Of a stretch of 64,000 nt of DNA, positions 17,076-26,292 are shown piece after piece. The notes below the pieces were generated by a model that was not told where the DNA came from, did not search any database, and saw nothing but the letters and a program-made list of their open reading frames with translations. The position numbers and the translations under genes were made by a program. Position 1 is the first letter of the stretch; the number at the start of each line of letters is the position of its first letter. The stretch spans positions 307,319 to 371,318 of the forward strand of contig NZ_AWFD01000012.1 of NCBI RefSeq assembly GCF_000682735.1, read 5' to 3'. This DNA comes from Hyphomonas sp. CY54-11-8. Lineage in GTDB: Bacteria; Pseudomonadota; Alphaproteobacteria; Caulobacterales; Hyphomonadaceae.

Positions 17076-17336
17076 TCAGATGAACTCGACGCCGGTCTCG
17101 CTGCCGAACTCCCAGCGACGCAGGCAAACACGTTCGCCCTCGAACAGGCAGGAGGTCAGCACGAACTGCTCCGGAAGGTCTATACCTTCGGCCGCAGCGA
17201 TGCGCGCACCGCCGCACGAGATATCGCGGATCTCGCAAGTCACCCATTTACGCCACCCGATGCGGAGACGCCCGACTGCCTCTACCTGGCAACGGACCTC
17301 CCTGCGATCGAGGGCTTCCACCTCAAACGCATACAT
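17076..17336 (-). CDS. PilZ domain protein
   Basis: 86-residue single PilZ domain, the c-di-GMP binding module. The RxxxR motif is seen as RREVRCQ (about 11-17) and the second motif as RDISCGGARI (about 37-46), close to the D/N-x-S-x-x-G consensus. With no other domain it likely acts as a c-di-GMP adaptor. It stands alone between the dioxygenase and the hydratase genes. Confidence 0.85.
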   Translation of the reverse strand: MYAFEVEALDRREVRCQVEAVGRLRIGWRKWVTCEIRDISCGGARIAAAEGIDLPEQFVLTSCLFEGERVCLRRWEFGSETGVEFI

Positions 17337-17440
17337 TCGCCAGACTCCCCCTCTGAGCGAAACCCCGCTTAGATGCCAGAATCGGGTTAACAGCGCGCGC
17401 GTTTTATTTGTAAAATTTCAGGGTTGAGTGAGGGGTTTTG

Positions 17441-18499
17441 ATGACTGAAGACGTTTCCATCCGGGTCGAAGGCGGCGTTGGCCGCATCACGCTGACCCGG
17501 CCATCTGCGCTGCATGCGCTGAACACGCCGATGTGCGCGGCGATTCTGAAAGCGCTGACGGAGTGGGCAGACGATGACGCCGTAAACCTCGTCTTGATCG
17601 ACCATCAGGAAGGCACGCGCGGTTTCTGCGCCGGCGGCGACATCCGCATGCTGGCCGAAAGCGGGGCAGGTGATGCGAGCGAGGCGCGGGAATTCTTCGC
17701 CACCGAATACCGGATGAATGTCGCGCTGGATGAGTTCCCGAAACCCGTGCTGGCCATCATGGATGGCGTGACCATGGGTGGCGGCGTCGGCCTGTCGGTG
17801 CATGGCTCTCATCGGGTCGCGACCGAGCGGACGCTGTTCGCCATGCCGGAAACGGGCATTGGCCTGTTCCCGGATGTCGGCGGCGGCTGGTTCCTGCCGC
17901 GCCTTGCCGGTGAACTTGGCACCTGGCTGGCCCTGACGGGTGACCGTCTGAAAGGCGTGGACGTTGCGGCCGCGCGCGTGGCGACGCACTTCCTGCCGTC
18001 GGAACTGGTGCCGAACCTGATGAAGCAGATCGCCTCGGCGGACTTCTCCGTCGGCGCGGCGGAAATGCTGAACGAGATCCTGCGCACGCTGACCCATTCC
18101 ATCCCGGTAGGCGGGTTCGAGGAACACCGTGCTGTCATCGACAAGTGCTTCGCCTTCGACACGGCGGAGGAGATCGTTGAGGCGCTGGAAGCCGATGGCA
18201 GCGACTGGGCGCTGGCCCAGGTGAAGACGCTCCGGTCGAAATCGCCGGAAACGATCAAGGTCGCCCTGCGCCAGCTGCGCGAAGGAAGGCGGTGCAAGAC
18301 CTTCCGCGAGAACATGCAGATGGAATATCGTATCGGCTGGCGGAAAGTGCAGAGCCACGACTTCCAGGAAGGCGTTCGCGCGGTGATCGTCGACAAGGAC
18401 AATGCGCCCGCATGGTCTCCGGCGACGATCGAAGACGTGCCAGCCGAGATGGTCGACAAGTATTTCGCGCCGCTGGGTGAAGACGAACTTACCTTCTGA
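17441..18499 (+). CDS. 3-hydroxyisobutyryl-CoA hydrolase / enoyl-CoA hydratase family
   Basis: 352-residue crotonase-fold protein. The oxyanion-hole and active-site region MGGGVGLSVHGSHRVATER (about 110-128) and ETGIGLFPDVGGGWFLPRL (about 136-154) are the HIBCH signature, and the C-terminal 130-residue extension (EDLF-like region around FRENMQMEYRI) is typical of HIBCH and not of plain enoyl-CoA hydratases. It would release 3-hydroxyisobutyrate in valine catabolism. Starts at ATG 17441 (a TTG precedes it). Confidence 0.88.
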   Translation: MTEDVSIRVEGGVGRITLTRPSALHALNTPMCAAILKALTEWADDDAVNLVLIDHQEGTRGFCAGGDIRMLAESGAGDASEAREFFATEYRMNVALDEFPKPVLAIMDGVTMGGGVGLSVHGSHRVATERTLFAMPETGIGLFPDVGGGWFLPRLAGELGTWLALTGDRLKGVDVAAARVATHFLPSELVPNLMKQIASADFSVGAAEMLNEILRTLTHSIPVGGFEEHRAVIDKCFAFDTAEEIVEALEADGSDWALAQVKTLRSKSPETIKVALRQLREGRRCKTFRENMQMEYRIGWRKVQSHDFQEGVRAVIVDKDNAPAWSPATIEDVPAEMVDKYFAPLGEDELTF

Positions 18500-18575
18500 G
18501 TCTTCGCCAAAGCACTGGACAAGCCGTCCAAGTATTCCCGATAGTCTTCAGGGAACAATATTTGAGGCTGGGTAA

Positions 18576-19313
18576 ATGCGTGGGCAGGTTCTGAAAGCAG
18601 ATGGCGCAGACGGGCCGGGGCTTATCCTCGGTGACGATGGCGTTCGCTACAATTATGAACAAGCGCAGGTGCGGGGCGGCGGTTCGCTGGCCCCCGGCCA
18701 GAAGGTGGACTTTATCGGCCTTGGCGACGAAGCGCGGGACATCTACGCGCTTGGCCCGGCGCCGCAGGCTGCGCCGCCAGAGCCTGCTCCCGCGATGGCA
18801 GCGGCTCCAGCTGCTGCAGTTCGGCCATCTTATCCCCAGCCCCACGCTCAGCCTCAGGCGCGGACCGCCTCGCAGGCTTATGGCACTAAGCCGCCAGCGG
18901 TGCAGGGCGACGGCGTCTGGACCTATTTCATCCGCAGCCTCACGAAGAACTATTTCAAGTTCACGGGCCGGGCGCGGCGGCAGGAATACTGGGGTTACAC
19001 GCTTTTCAACGTGCTGGCCTATGTCGTGGTCTTCTTCCTGGATATTGTCCTGAGTGCCATTGTCTTTGGCGGTGATGAATTCGTGCCGCTGCTGACGCTG
19101 CTCTGGTTTCTCTACCAGATCATCCCGTCCATCGCGGTGACGGTCCGGCGGCTGCACGATCAAGATCTGTCCGGCTGGCTCTATCTGATCACCTGGGTGC
19201 CCTATATTGGCTGGCTGGTGATCTTCGTCTTTATGCTGATCGACTCCCGTCCGGAGTCGAATGTCCACGGGCCGAGCCCCAAATACGACCCGGCCACTTC
19301 AGCGTTCAACTGA
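18576..19313 (+). CDS. DUF805 membrane protein with cold-shock-like N-terminus
   Basis: 245-residue protein. Residues 1-60 look like a small beta-barrel (MRGQVLKADGADGPGLIL, DDGVRYNYEQAQ), similar in pattern to an OB/cold-shock fold. A Pro/Ala-rich linker (about 65-105) follows, then the DUF805 membrane domain with the hallmark FTGRARRQEYWGYTLF and VRRLHDQDLSGWLYL, and about four transmembrane helices. DUF805 function is unknown. Confidence 0.85.
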   Translation: MRGQVLKADGADGPGLILGDDGVRYNYEQAQVRGGGSLAPGQKVDFIGLGDEARDIYALGPAPQAAPPEPAPAMAAAPAAAVRPSYPQPHAQPQARTASQAYGTKPPAVQGDGVWTYFIRSLTKNYFKFTGRARRQEYWGYTLFNVLAYVVVFFLDIVLSAIVFGGDEFVPLLTLLWFLYQIIPSIAVTVRRLHDQDLSGWLYLITWVPYIGWLVIFVFMLIDSRPESNVHGPSPKYDPATSAFN

Positions 19314-19521
19314 TCCCGACAGAACAGGTAATCGCACGCGCGCATCGCAGGTGCAGGCGGATTTCGTGAATCAGAAGTAAAATTGTTTCGCAAAAGTAAC
19401 GGTTAATGAAAGCGGACGAATATTAACTAACGACTTGCCCAAACCCAACATGCTTATCAGTTTATTAGGATGGCTCGTGTAGTTCTGTTCAAACTACAAC
19501 AAAAGTTGAGTGGTGGTTGAA

Positions 19522-20016
19522 ATGATGATTGCTGAAATGCAGGAAACTGCAGAACTGAGCCTGGGCGAGTCTTTCCTGAAGTCTCTCTCTCTTCTTGAAC
19601 AAGCGCACCGTCGTCTTCACGATGTTGTCAAAGACGATCTGGAACGCGGCGGCGAGCGTTCGCTGACGGGTGTCCAGGCACTTCTGATCTACGAAATTGG
19701 CGAAGGTGAAGCTCCGGCTTCAGTCCTGCGTGCCCGCGGCGCTTTTGCCGGCACCAGCCTCTCCTACAACGTCAAGAAGCTGCAGGAAGGTGGTTATCTG
19801 ATCCAGACGCGTTCGGAAGACGACAAGCGCACCGTGACGCTGCGCCTGACCGAGCGTGGCCTGAAGGTCCGCGCGCGTGTTGCGAAGCTCTTCGAAAAGC
19901 AGGCCAATGCGCTTGAGCCCACCGCCAGCGTGCGTCCGGACGACCTCTCGCAGCTGAACAAGACCATCACGCGCCTTGAGCGCTTCTGGTCCGACCAGAT
20001 CCGTTTCCGCCTCTAA
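19522..20016 (+). CDS. MarR-family winged-helix regulator
   Basis: 164-residue regulator. The winged helix spans about residues 45-120: LTGVQALLIYEIGEGEAPAS, recognition helix GTSLSYNVKKLQEGGYLI and wing SEDDKRTVTLRLTERG, the classic MarR D-x-R-x-x-x-L pattern. The sequence resembles the conserved alphaproteobacterial LdtR-type MarR proteins, but the ligand and targets are not visible. The ATG at 19522 is preceded by GTGGTGG; an in-frame GTG at 19510 and an ATG at 19525 are alternatives. A strong terminator follows at 20048. Confidence 0.85.
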   Translation: MMIAEMQETAELSLGESFLKSLSLLEQAHRRLHDVVKDDLERGGERSLTGVQALLIYEIGEGEAPASVLRARGAFAGTSLSYNVKKLQEGGYLIQTRSEDDKRTVTLRLTERGLKVRARVAKLFEKQANALEPTASVRPDDLSQLNKTITRLERFWSDQIRFRL

Positions 20017-20047
20017 GAAGCGGTCCGGTAAATACCCTGGGAGAAAG

Positions 20048-20071
20048 CCCCCGCCTCGTGCGGGGGTTTTT
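20048..20071 (+). terminator. Rho-independent terminator
   Basis: Perfect 7-bp stem CCCCCGC / GCGGGGG with loop CTCGT, followed by TTTTTGTTT. Ends the MarR gene transcript. Confidence 0.92.
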
Positions 20072-20157
20072 GTTTGGGCGTTTGCACATTCCCGCTTGAC
20101 CTCAACCTTGATTGAGGTCCGACAAGGCCGCCCTGAGATCAACAGGGAGTCGCCTTC

Positions 20158-20556
20158 ATGACACTCGAACAAGCAATAATCCGGATTGCGCGGCCCACGG
20201 ACGACCTGGCTGCCCTCTTGCCATTCTATCGTGATGGCCTGGGGTTCAGCGTGCTCTATGAATTCAAGGGGCATGACAGTTTCGACGGCGTCATGCTCGG
20301 CCATCCCGGGGCGCCGTATCATCTGGAGTTCACCGTCGCGCATGGGCACGTCGCGGGCCGGGCGCCGACCGAAGACAATCTGCTCGTTTTTTACCTGCCG
20401 GAGCGCAACCGCTTCGACGCGGTCTACCGCCGCCTGCGGGCCACCGGGTTTCATCCCGTGCCTGCTTTCAATGCCTATTGGGACGACAAGGGCGTGACCT
20501 TTGAAGATCCGGACGGATATCGCATCGTCCTGCAGAACGCTTCCTGGGATCTGTAG
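20158..20556 (+). CDS. Glyoxalase/bleomycin-resistance (VOC) family protein
   Basis: 132-residue protein with two beta-alpha-beta-beta-beta repeats of the vicinal-oxygen-chelate fold: RIARPTDDLAALLPFYRDGL near the N-terminus and FEDPDGYRIVLQNA at the C-terminus. Metal ligands cannot be fixed without an alignment. Starts at ATG 20158 after AGGGAG. Function not predictable beyond the fold. Confidence 0.85.
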   Translation: MTLEQAIIRIARPTDDLAALLPFYRDGLGFSVLYEFKGHDSFDGVMLGHPGAPYHLEFTVAHGHVAGRAPTEDNLLVFYLPERNRFDAVYRRLRATGFHPVPAFNAYWDDKGVTFEDPDGYRIVLQNASWDL

Positions 20557-20616
20557 CGCGTCAACCCTCAGGAGATTCTGCTGGGCGCGCCCCTCAATCC
20601 CAGCGAGTTCTGTCTC

Positions 20617-21306
20617 ATGCGGGGATTGAGGGGAATATGTCTGAGCGCGCTCGCCATTGCCGGTTCGGCGGAAGCCGGCCCTTGGACGCAGTTGCAGGGC
20701 GATATCTATGCGCGCGCCAACGTCTCGGCCGAACGGCTGGACGGCGAGGATGGCTGGCGCGGCGATCTCTATGGCGAATATGGCCTCGGCGGCGGCTGGA
20801 TGGTCAACGGCAAGGCGGAAAGCGTGCGCTATGACGGCGGGACGCAGGACAGCGATGCCTATCGTATCTCTGCGCGGCGCCAGCTCTAGTCGAACGACAA
20901 GGGCTGGGCGATCGGCGCGGAAGGCGCGGTGCTGCACGGCACGACGCTGGTGGGCGTGTTCGGTTGTGAAAGGCTGGGCGGCGAGGCGCGCATCTCGGCC
21001 GGACGCAGCGGCGTCTACAAGGATCGCAATTACTATGTCTTCGCCGATGCCGTCTGAATCCATCAGGAAGGCGGTTGCGACCGTCAGCGCTTTGAATTCG
21101 GCTACGGCACCGACCTGGGCGGAAACGTCTTCACAACGGAGCAGCTCTGGCCGGAGTATGGCAGCCAGTCAGCGGACTCGATCAAGACCGAGACCCAGAT
21201 CGGCTACCACTTCCCTGCTGCGGATGTGTCGATAGGGTACAGGGGAGAGTTCAGCGGCGAGTCCGACGAGCAGGCGGTCCTGCTCGCCGTAACCGTGCGC
21301 CGTTGA
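20617..21306 (+). pseudogene. Outer-membrane beta-barrel protein gene interrupted by two stop codons
   Basis: One continuous reading frame of 230 codons, starting at ATG 20617, carries TAG at 20887 and TGA at 21055 and ends at TGA 21304. The N-terminus is a signal peptide (ICLSALAIAGSAEAG). The rest alternates hydrophobic and polar residues with Gly/Tyr/aromatic girdles (for example GEYGLGGGWMVNGKAESVRY), typical of outer-membrane strands, and this character continues unchanged through both stops to the end LLAVTVRR. Both stops are one base change from Trp or Gln codons. I read it as a recently inactivated gene; a sequencing error is the alternative. Confidence 0.75.
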
Positions 21307-21318
21307 ACACTTGAAGGC

Positions 21319-21909
21319 TTACTCGCCCGTGTAGCCTGTTTCGGTCATCAGGTAGGCGATAACGGCTGTGCGGTCTTCCGGCTTGCGGACACCGGCGAAG
21401 GTCATCCGGTTGCCTTTCAGGAAGGTCTGCGGATTTTCCAGCCAGTGATCGACCTTGTCAGGCGTCCAGATGAAGTCTGCATCCTGCAGGGCCTGCGAGT
21501 ACGCAAAGCCTTCGGATGTGCCGGCTTCGCGGCCGAACAGGCCGTAAAGGTTCGGACCAACCAGCGCACCAGCGCCCTCGGCGGTCGTGTGGCAGGACTG
21601 GCAGAGTTTGAACGTGCGGCGGCCGCGCGCATAATCGGCCGTGTTGTACGGCGCAGGCAGGCTTGCAAATTCCAGCGAGCCTTCGCTGGCGGCGGCTTCC
21701 TCTGCCGGAGCAGCGGTCGGTTCAGCCGTAGCTTCAGGTGCCGGGGGTTCCGCTTCCGGAGCGGCCTCAGGGGCGGCTTCCGGTGCAGGCGTGGCGGCCG
21801 GTGTTTCGGCAGCTGGCGCGGCAGGCGTGGAACTTTCGCCGGAGCCTCCACAGGCAGCGGTCATGCCGGCAAGAACAATAAGTGAAGCGGAAACGAGAGA
21901 AAGTCGCAT
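21319..21909 (-). CDS. c-type cytochrome lipoprotein (cytochrome c2-like)
   Basis: 196-residue exported protein. Lipobox GMTAAC at residue about 20, then a 70-residue Ala/Pro/Glu-rich linker (PAAPAAETPAATPAPEAAPE type), then a class I cytochrome c domain with heme site LCQSCHTT and the distal Met in KGNRMTFAGV. The linker would hold the heme domain away from the membrane as a tethered electron carrier. The start at 21909 begins the lipoprotein signal; a longer frame exists upstream without signal character. Confidence 0.9.
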   Translation of the reverse strand: MRLSLVSASLIVLAGMTAACGGSGESSTPAAPAAETPAATPAPEAAPEAAPEAEPPAPEATAEPTAAPAEEAAASEGSLEFASLPAPYNTADYARGRRTFKLCQSCHTTAEGAGALVGPNLYGLFGREAGTSEGFAYSQALQDADFIWTPDKVDHWLENPQTFLKGNRMTFAGVRKPEDRTAVIAYLMTETGYTGE

Positions 21910-22188
21910 AGAATCAAGGCCCCGGACTGAGTTTTCGTATGCATACTGGTCTTTCTCGCCGGACAATGCAAACACACACAACAGGGGGGTGAATTGAGTG
22001 AAAAAGCTTTTGAAAACAGTGTGTAACAACAGTTGAGAGGTATGCTGGAAGGTGGGTTTCCGGCCGAAAAACCTGCAACATCGCACTGATTTCATACAGT
22101 TTTTGGCTTATTGCCGCAGGTCTGGGCAGGGCGTTGGGCCTGCCGCGGGCCGGGGGACAAAACTGGCCCGGCGCGATAAGCTGAACAC

Positions 22189-24069
22189 ATGGCTGATTCC
22201 GTTCGTCCCCGTCCCCAGATCCGCAAATTGCCGCCCGATGTCGTGAACCGGATCGCGGCCGGCGAGGTCGTCGAACGCCCGGCCGCGGCGGTGAAGGAAC
22301 TTGCCGAGAATGCGCTCGACGCGGGCGCCACACGGATCGCCATCGCCATCGAGGCGGGCGGCCTGAAGCGGATCACGATCGAGGATGACGGTTGCGGCAT
22401 GAGCGCGGATGATCTCCTGCTCGCGCTCGACCGGCACGCCACGTCGAAACTGACGCCCGGCAATGATGGCCGGGTGGACCTGCTCAACATCCACACGATG
22501 GGCTTCCGCGGTGAGGCGCTGCCGTCCATTGCCTCGGTCAGCCGCACGACGATCACGTCGCGCGCGGCAGGCGAAGAGGCCGCCGAAGTCTTCATCGAGG
22601 CGGGCCGTATCGAAGGCCCCCGGCCCGCCGCGTTTACCGGGCGCGGCGAGACCGGCACGCGGATCGAAGTGCGGGACCTGTTCCACGCCACGCCTGCGCG
22701 CCTAAAATTCATGAAGGGTGAACGGTCTGAAAGCATGGCGGTGACCGATGTCGTCAAACGCCTAGCCATGGCCAATCCGCATGTCTCTTTCAGCCTGGAG
22801 AACAATGGCCGCAACGTTCTGCGCTATGCGGCGGAGGCCGAGGGCGAAGCCGGACGCCTTGCCCGTCTCGGTGCCATCATGGGGCGGGATTTCCGCGACA
22901 ACGCCGTGCCGATCGAAGCAGAGCGCGAAGGCGTGACGCTGAAGGGATTTGCCGGCCTGCCGACGCTGAACCGCGGCAATGCGCAGATGCAGTTCCTGTT
23001 CGTCAACGGACGCCCCGTGAAGGACCGGATGCTGAACGGCGTGATCCGCGCGGCCTATCAGGATTTCCTGGCGCGTGACCGGCATCCGCTGGCGGCGCTG
23101 TTCGTGGAGCTGGACCCCGAATATGTCGACGTCAACGTGCATCCGGCGAAGACGGAAGTCCGCTTCCGCGATGCCGGGAATGTGCGTGGCCTGATGATCG
23201 GCGCGCTGCGGCACTCGCTGGCCGACGCCGGGCACAGGGCGTCGACCACGGTGGCAGGCTTTGCGCTGGGCAAGGTGCGTCCGGAAGGCGCGCCGACCGG
23301 GGCGCTGTTTGCCTCGCGCCCGGCGTATAATCCCGCCAGCATTTCACCTGTCCGGCCACCCGCGGCCTATGAGCCCGCGCCGCCACCTGGAGGATGGGCC
23401 GAGTCCGCCGAGTCTTACGCGCCAGAGGCCTATAAGCGCGACGTGGCACCAAGCGCCCGCGTGGAACCGGAAGCGCCGGTTACGGATGACTTCCCGCTCG
23501 GCGTTGCCCGCGCGCAGTTGCATGAAACCTATGTCATCGCCCAGACACGTGACGGCATCGTCATCGTCGACCAGCACGCCGCGCATGAGCGCCTCGTCTA
23601 TGAGGACATGAAGCGCCAGATGGCGGCAGGCGGCGTGAAGCGCCAGGCGCTGCTGATCCCGGATATCGTCGAGCTGACGGAAGACGAAGCGGCCCGCGTG
23701 GTGGAGCGCGCCGATGAACTGGCAGAGCTGGGCCTCGAGATCGAACCCTTCGGATCCGGCGCGGTCTGCGTGCGCGCCACCCCCGCCTTGTTCGGGGAGA
23801 TGGATGCCGCGGGCCTCATCCGCGACCTTGCCGACGACTTCGCCGAATATGATGCAGGTCTCGCCCTGAAGGAACGGTTCGAGGAAGTCATGGGCAATAT
23901 GGCTTGCCGCGGCTCCGTCCGCTCCGGCCGCCGTCTCAATGGCGAGGAAATGAACGCATTGCTGCGCCAGATGGAGGCGACGCCCCATTCCGGCCAGTGC
24001 AATCATGGCCGGCCGACCTATGTGGAACTGAAACTCGCCGACATCGAAAAACTGTTCGGACGCCGCTGA
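22189..24069 (+). CDS. mutL: DNA mismatch repair protein MutL
   Basis: 626-residue mismatch repair ATPase. The N-terminal GHKL ATPase motifs are [20 protein letters not shown] (motif I), EDDGCGMS (motif II) and [15 protein letters not shown] (motif III). The C-terminal half holds [12 protein letters not shown], which fits the metal-binding endonuclease motif DQHA(x2)E(x4)E, together with [23 protein letters not shown] and the terminal FGRR. This is the nicking type of MutL, expected in bacteria without MutH. A Pro/Ala-rich linker (about 370-430) joins the two halves. It ends 3 bp before the HAD gene. Confidence 0.97.
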   Translation: MADSVRPRPQIRKLPPDVVNRIAAGEVVERPAAAVKELAENALDAGATRIAIAIEAGGLKRITIEDDGCGMSADDLLLALDRHATSKLTPGNDGRVDLLNIHTMGFRGEALPSIASVSRTTITSRAAGEEAAEVFIEAGRIEGPRPAAFTGRGETGTRIEVRDLFHATPARLKFMKGERSESMAVTDVVKRLAMANPHVSFSLENNGRNVLRYAAEAEGEAGRLARLGAIMGRDFRDNAVPIEAEREGVTLKGFAGLPTLNRGNAQMQFLFVNGRPVKDRMLNGVIRAAYQDFLARDRHPLAALFVELDPEYVDVNVHPAKTEVRFRDAGNVRGLMIGALRHSLADAGHRASTTVAGFALGKVRPEGAPTGALFASRPAYNPASISPVRPPAAYEPAPPPGGWAESAESYAPEAYKRDVAPSARVEPEAPVTDDFPLGVARAQLHETYVIAQTRDGIVIVDQHAAHERLVYEDMKRQMAAGGVKRQALLIPDIVELTEDEAARVVERADELAELGLEIEPFGSGAVCVRATPALFGEMDAAGLIRDLADDFAEYDAGLALKERFEEVMGNMACRGSVRSGRRLNGEEMNALLRQMEATPHSGQCNHGRPTYVELKLADIEKLFGRR

Positions 24070-24072
24070 CCA

Positions 24073-24744
24073 ATGGCAGAGTTCGACGCGCTGATTTTCG
24101 ACTGCGACGGCGTGTTGGTCGATTCCGAAGTTATTGCGATAGCCTGCGAACGCGAGACCCTGGCTGGCTGGGGCCTGCACTATGGGTTCGAGGAATTCGT
24201 CCATCGCTTCGTCGGTCTGCATAACCGGGATTTCCACATCGCGCTGAGCGCGGATGCAAACGCGGCGGGTGTCACCCTGCCGGAAGGTTTCGGCACCCAG
24301 CTGCACGCCAATAACTGGAAGAGATACGAGACGGATCTGAAGGCCATTTCCGGCGTGCTGGATGTGGTCGCCGCCTTTCCGGGCCTGCGGGCAGTGGCGT
24401 CTTCCTCGGAAGCGGACAAGCTGGTGCGCAAGCTGGAACTGACCGGCCTGCACGAGACGTTCGCCCCGCACGTTTATTCGTCAGATCTCGTCGCAAACGG
24501 GAAGCCTGCGCCGGATCTGTTCCTGCTTGCCGCCGAGAAGATCGGCGCCCGGCCGGAAACCTGCCTCGTTATCGAAGACAGCGTTAACGGTGTGACGGCC
24601 GCGCGGGCGGCGGGCATGACGGCCTGGGGCTTCACCGGTGGCGGCCATGCTGATGCAGGGCTTGCCGGACGGCTGACCGACGCCGGGGCGCACGGCGTGT
24701 TCGCCTCTCACCTTGAGATCGCCAGTCGGCTGACGCGCGCCTAA
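24073..24744 (+). CDS. HAD-superfamily phosphatase (beta-phosphoglucomutase-like)
   Basis: 223-residue HAD hydrolase. Motif I is [13 protein letters not shown] with the nucleophile Asp; motif II is [10 protein letters not shown]; motif III/IV is [12 protein letters not shown] and [19 protein letters not shown]. The small helical cap type is that of subfamily IA phosphatases acting on sugar or nucleoside phosphates. It begins 3 bp after mutL and is likely co-transcribed; its stop overlaps by 4 bp that of the convergent lipoprotein gene. Confidence 0.9.
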   Translation: MAEFDALIFDCDGVLVDSEVIAIACERETLAGWGLHYGFEEFVHRFVGLHNRDFHIALSADANAAGVTLPEGFGTQLHANNWKRYETDLKAISGVLDVVAAFPGLRAVASSSEADKLVRKLELTGLHETFAPHVYSSDLVANGKPAPDLFLLAAEKIGARPETCLVIEDSVNGVTAARAAGMTAWGFTGGGHADAGLAGRLTDAGAHGVFASHLEIASRLTRA

Positions 24745-25046
24745 TTCCCGGTTTCCACCACGGAATAGATTTCCGGCGTGCAGGTGCCTTCAGTGATGCG
24801 TTCGCGCTGCAGGGTCAGCGTATCGCCGACTTCGGGCAGCGTGCCCAGATACTCGGCTGTCACCCAGAACTCCCCCTCTTCGCCCATCAATAGGGCGCCG
24901 TCCTCGTCGACTTCCGTGACGGTGCCTTCGACGATGGAGGTTTCATAACTGCACGGGCCGCCTGCGATCGGGCCGGGGCCGACCAGGTCGCAGGCGGCGA
25001 GGCCGGGCAGGATGGCGATGAGGGCGAGGCCGGTGATGAGTCGCAT
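24741..25046 (-). CDS. Small hypothetical lipoprotein
   Basis: 101-residue protein. Signal peptide [19 protein letters not shown] with lipidated Cys at residue 19. The mature part is acidic with a likely small beta structure ([20 protein letters not shown]) and two further cysteines. No family recognised. Starts at ATG 25046 after GGAGACAG; the frame is open upstream but without signal character. Confidence 0.72.
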   Translation of the reverse strand: MRLITGLALIAILPGLAACDLVGPGPIAGGPCSYETSIVEGTVTEVDEDGALLMGEEGEFWVTAEYLGTLPEVGDTLTLQRERITEGTCTPEIYSVVETGN

Positions 25047-25146
25047 GGAACTGTCTCCTTCCATTTCACGGTAGCCATTGCGGGCAGGCTGGCAAGGCAT
25101 GGCTTTGGAATTGCCGGTGCCCGCAAAGAGGATTACAGTTCCCGGC

Positions 25147-26292
25147 ATGAGCAGGGCATCCAGGGCAATCAATATCGACGATCTGCGCACGCTGGCGAAG
25201 AAGCGCCTGCCGCGCATGGTGTTTGACTATATCGACGGCGGCGCGGAAGACGAGATCACGCTGCGCCGGTCGGTTGATCGGTATGCCGATTATGAATGGC
25301 AGTGGAATTCGCTGGTCGATGTCACAAAGCTCGACCTGTCCACGACGCTGTTCGGCCAGAAGAATCCGATGCCGTTCTTCATTTCGCCGACGGCAGCGTC
25401 CCGTCTGTTCTATCCGAAGGAAGGTGAACTGGCCGTCGCCCGCGCGGCGCAGAAGGCAGGCATCGCCTATTCCGCCTCCACGCTCGCCAGCCAGACGCTG
25501 GAAGATATTGCCGCTGCCGCGCCGGACGTGCCGAAGATCATCCAGATCTATGTCTGGAAAGACCGGGGCGTGGTGAAGGAGTTCCTGGCCCGGGCAAAAG
25601 CGGCCGGCTTTGTCGGCTGTGTGCTGACGGTGGATGCGGCTGTGGCCGGTTACCGTGAACGTGACCCGCGCAACGGCTTTTCAATTCCGCCGAAGGTCAA
25701 TTCCAAGACCGCGACACAGGCGCTGGCAAAGCCTGGCTATCTCTGGGATATCGTGACCGGATCGAAGATCGGTCCGGCAAACTTCGCGCAGCAGGCAGGC
25801 GGCGGCGATGTGATGGGGACGATCAACAATCTGTTCGACCGCAGCATGGCCTGGAAGGACGCCGAATGGATGGCCAATGAATGGGGCGGCCCGTTCGCGG
25901 TGAAAGGCATCGCTACCGCGGAAGATGCCGTGCGCGCAGTGGAACATGGCGCGAGCGCCGTCTGGCTGTCCAATCATGGCGGGCGCCAGATCGACACGTC
26001 CGTGCCGGTGATCGACCTTATCCCAGAGGTTCGCGAGGCGATTGATCCGAAGATTGAACTGATCGCCGATGGCGGCGTGCGCCGGGGCAGTCATGCGCTC
26101 AAGCTGATCGCGCGCGGCGCCACCAGCGTGGCCATCGGACGGGCCTATCTCTACGGGCTGGCGGCCGGCGGCGAAGCGGGCGTTGCCCGGGCGATCCAGA
26201 TTCTGAAGGACGATGTGGAGCGCGGCCTCGGCCTGCTGGGCGTGCCGCGCCTCGCCGATCTTGACGAAACACTTTTGAGATTGCGCCGCTGA
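25147..26292 (+). CDS. FMN-dependent alpha-hydroxy acid dehydrogenase (L-lactate dehydrogenase-like)
   Basis: 381-residue TIM-barrel flavoprotein that oxidises L-2-hydroxy acids to 2-oxo acids. The signatures are MVFDYIDGGAEDE at the N-terminus, the substrate Tyr region QIYVWKDRGV, the catalytic base His in WLSNHGGRQID (about residues 276-286) and the FMN phosphate loop ADGGVRRGSHALKLIARGA. Starts at ATG 25147; the alternative ATG at 25078 lies in the intergenic region and adds 23 residues without homology. Its stop overlaps the ATG of the next gene (TGATG), indicating translational coupling. Confidence 0.93.
   Translation: MSRASRAINIDDLRTLAKKRLPRMVFDYIDGGAEDEITLRRSVDRYADYEWQWNSLVDVTKLDLSTTLFGQKNPMPFFISPTAASRLFYPKEGELAVARAAQKAGIAYSASTLASQTLEDIAAAAPDVPKIIQIYVWKDRGVVKEFLARAKAAGFVGCVLTVDAAVAGYRERDPRNGFSIPPKVNSKTATQALAKPGYLWDIVTGSKIGPANFAQQAGGGDVMGTINNLFDRSMAWKDAEWMANEWGGPFAVKGIATAEDAVRAVEHGASAVWLSNHGGRQIDTSVPVIDLIPEVREAIDPKIELIADGGVRRGSHALKLIARGATSVAIGRAYLYGLAAGGEAGVARAIQILKDDVERGLGLLGVPRLADLDETLLRLRR

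Noticed and set aside
20887..21057. Stop-codon readthrough (selenocysteine or pyrrolysine) in the barrel gene
   Set aside because: One stop is TAG and the other TGA, no recoding element is visible, and outer-membrane barrels are not known recoding targets.
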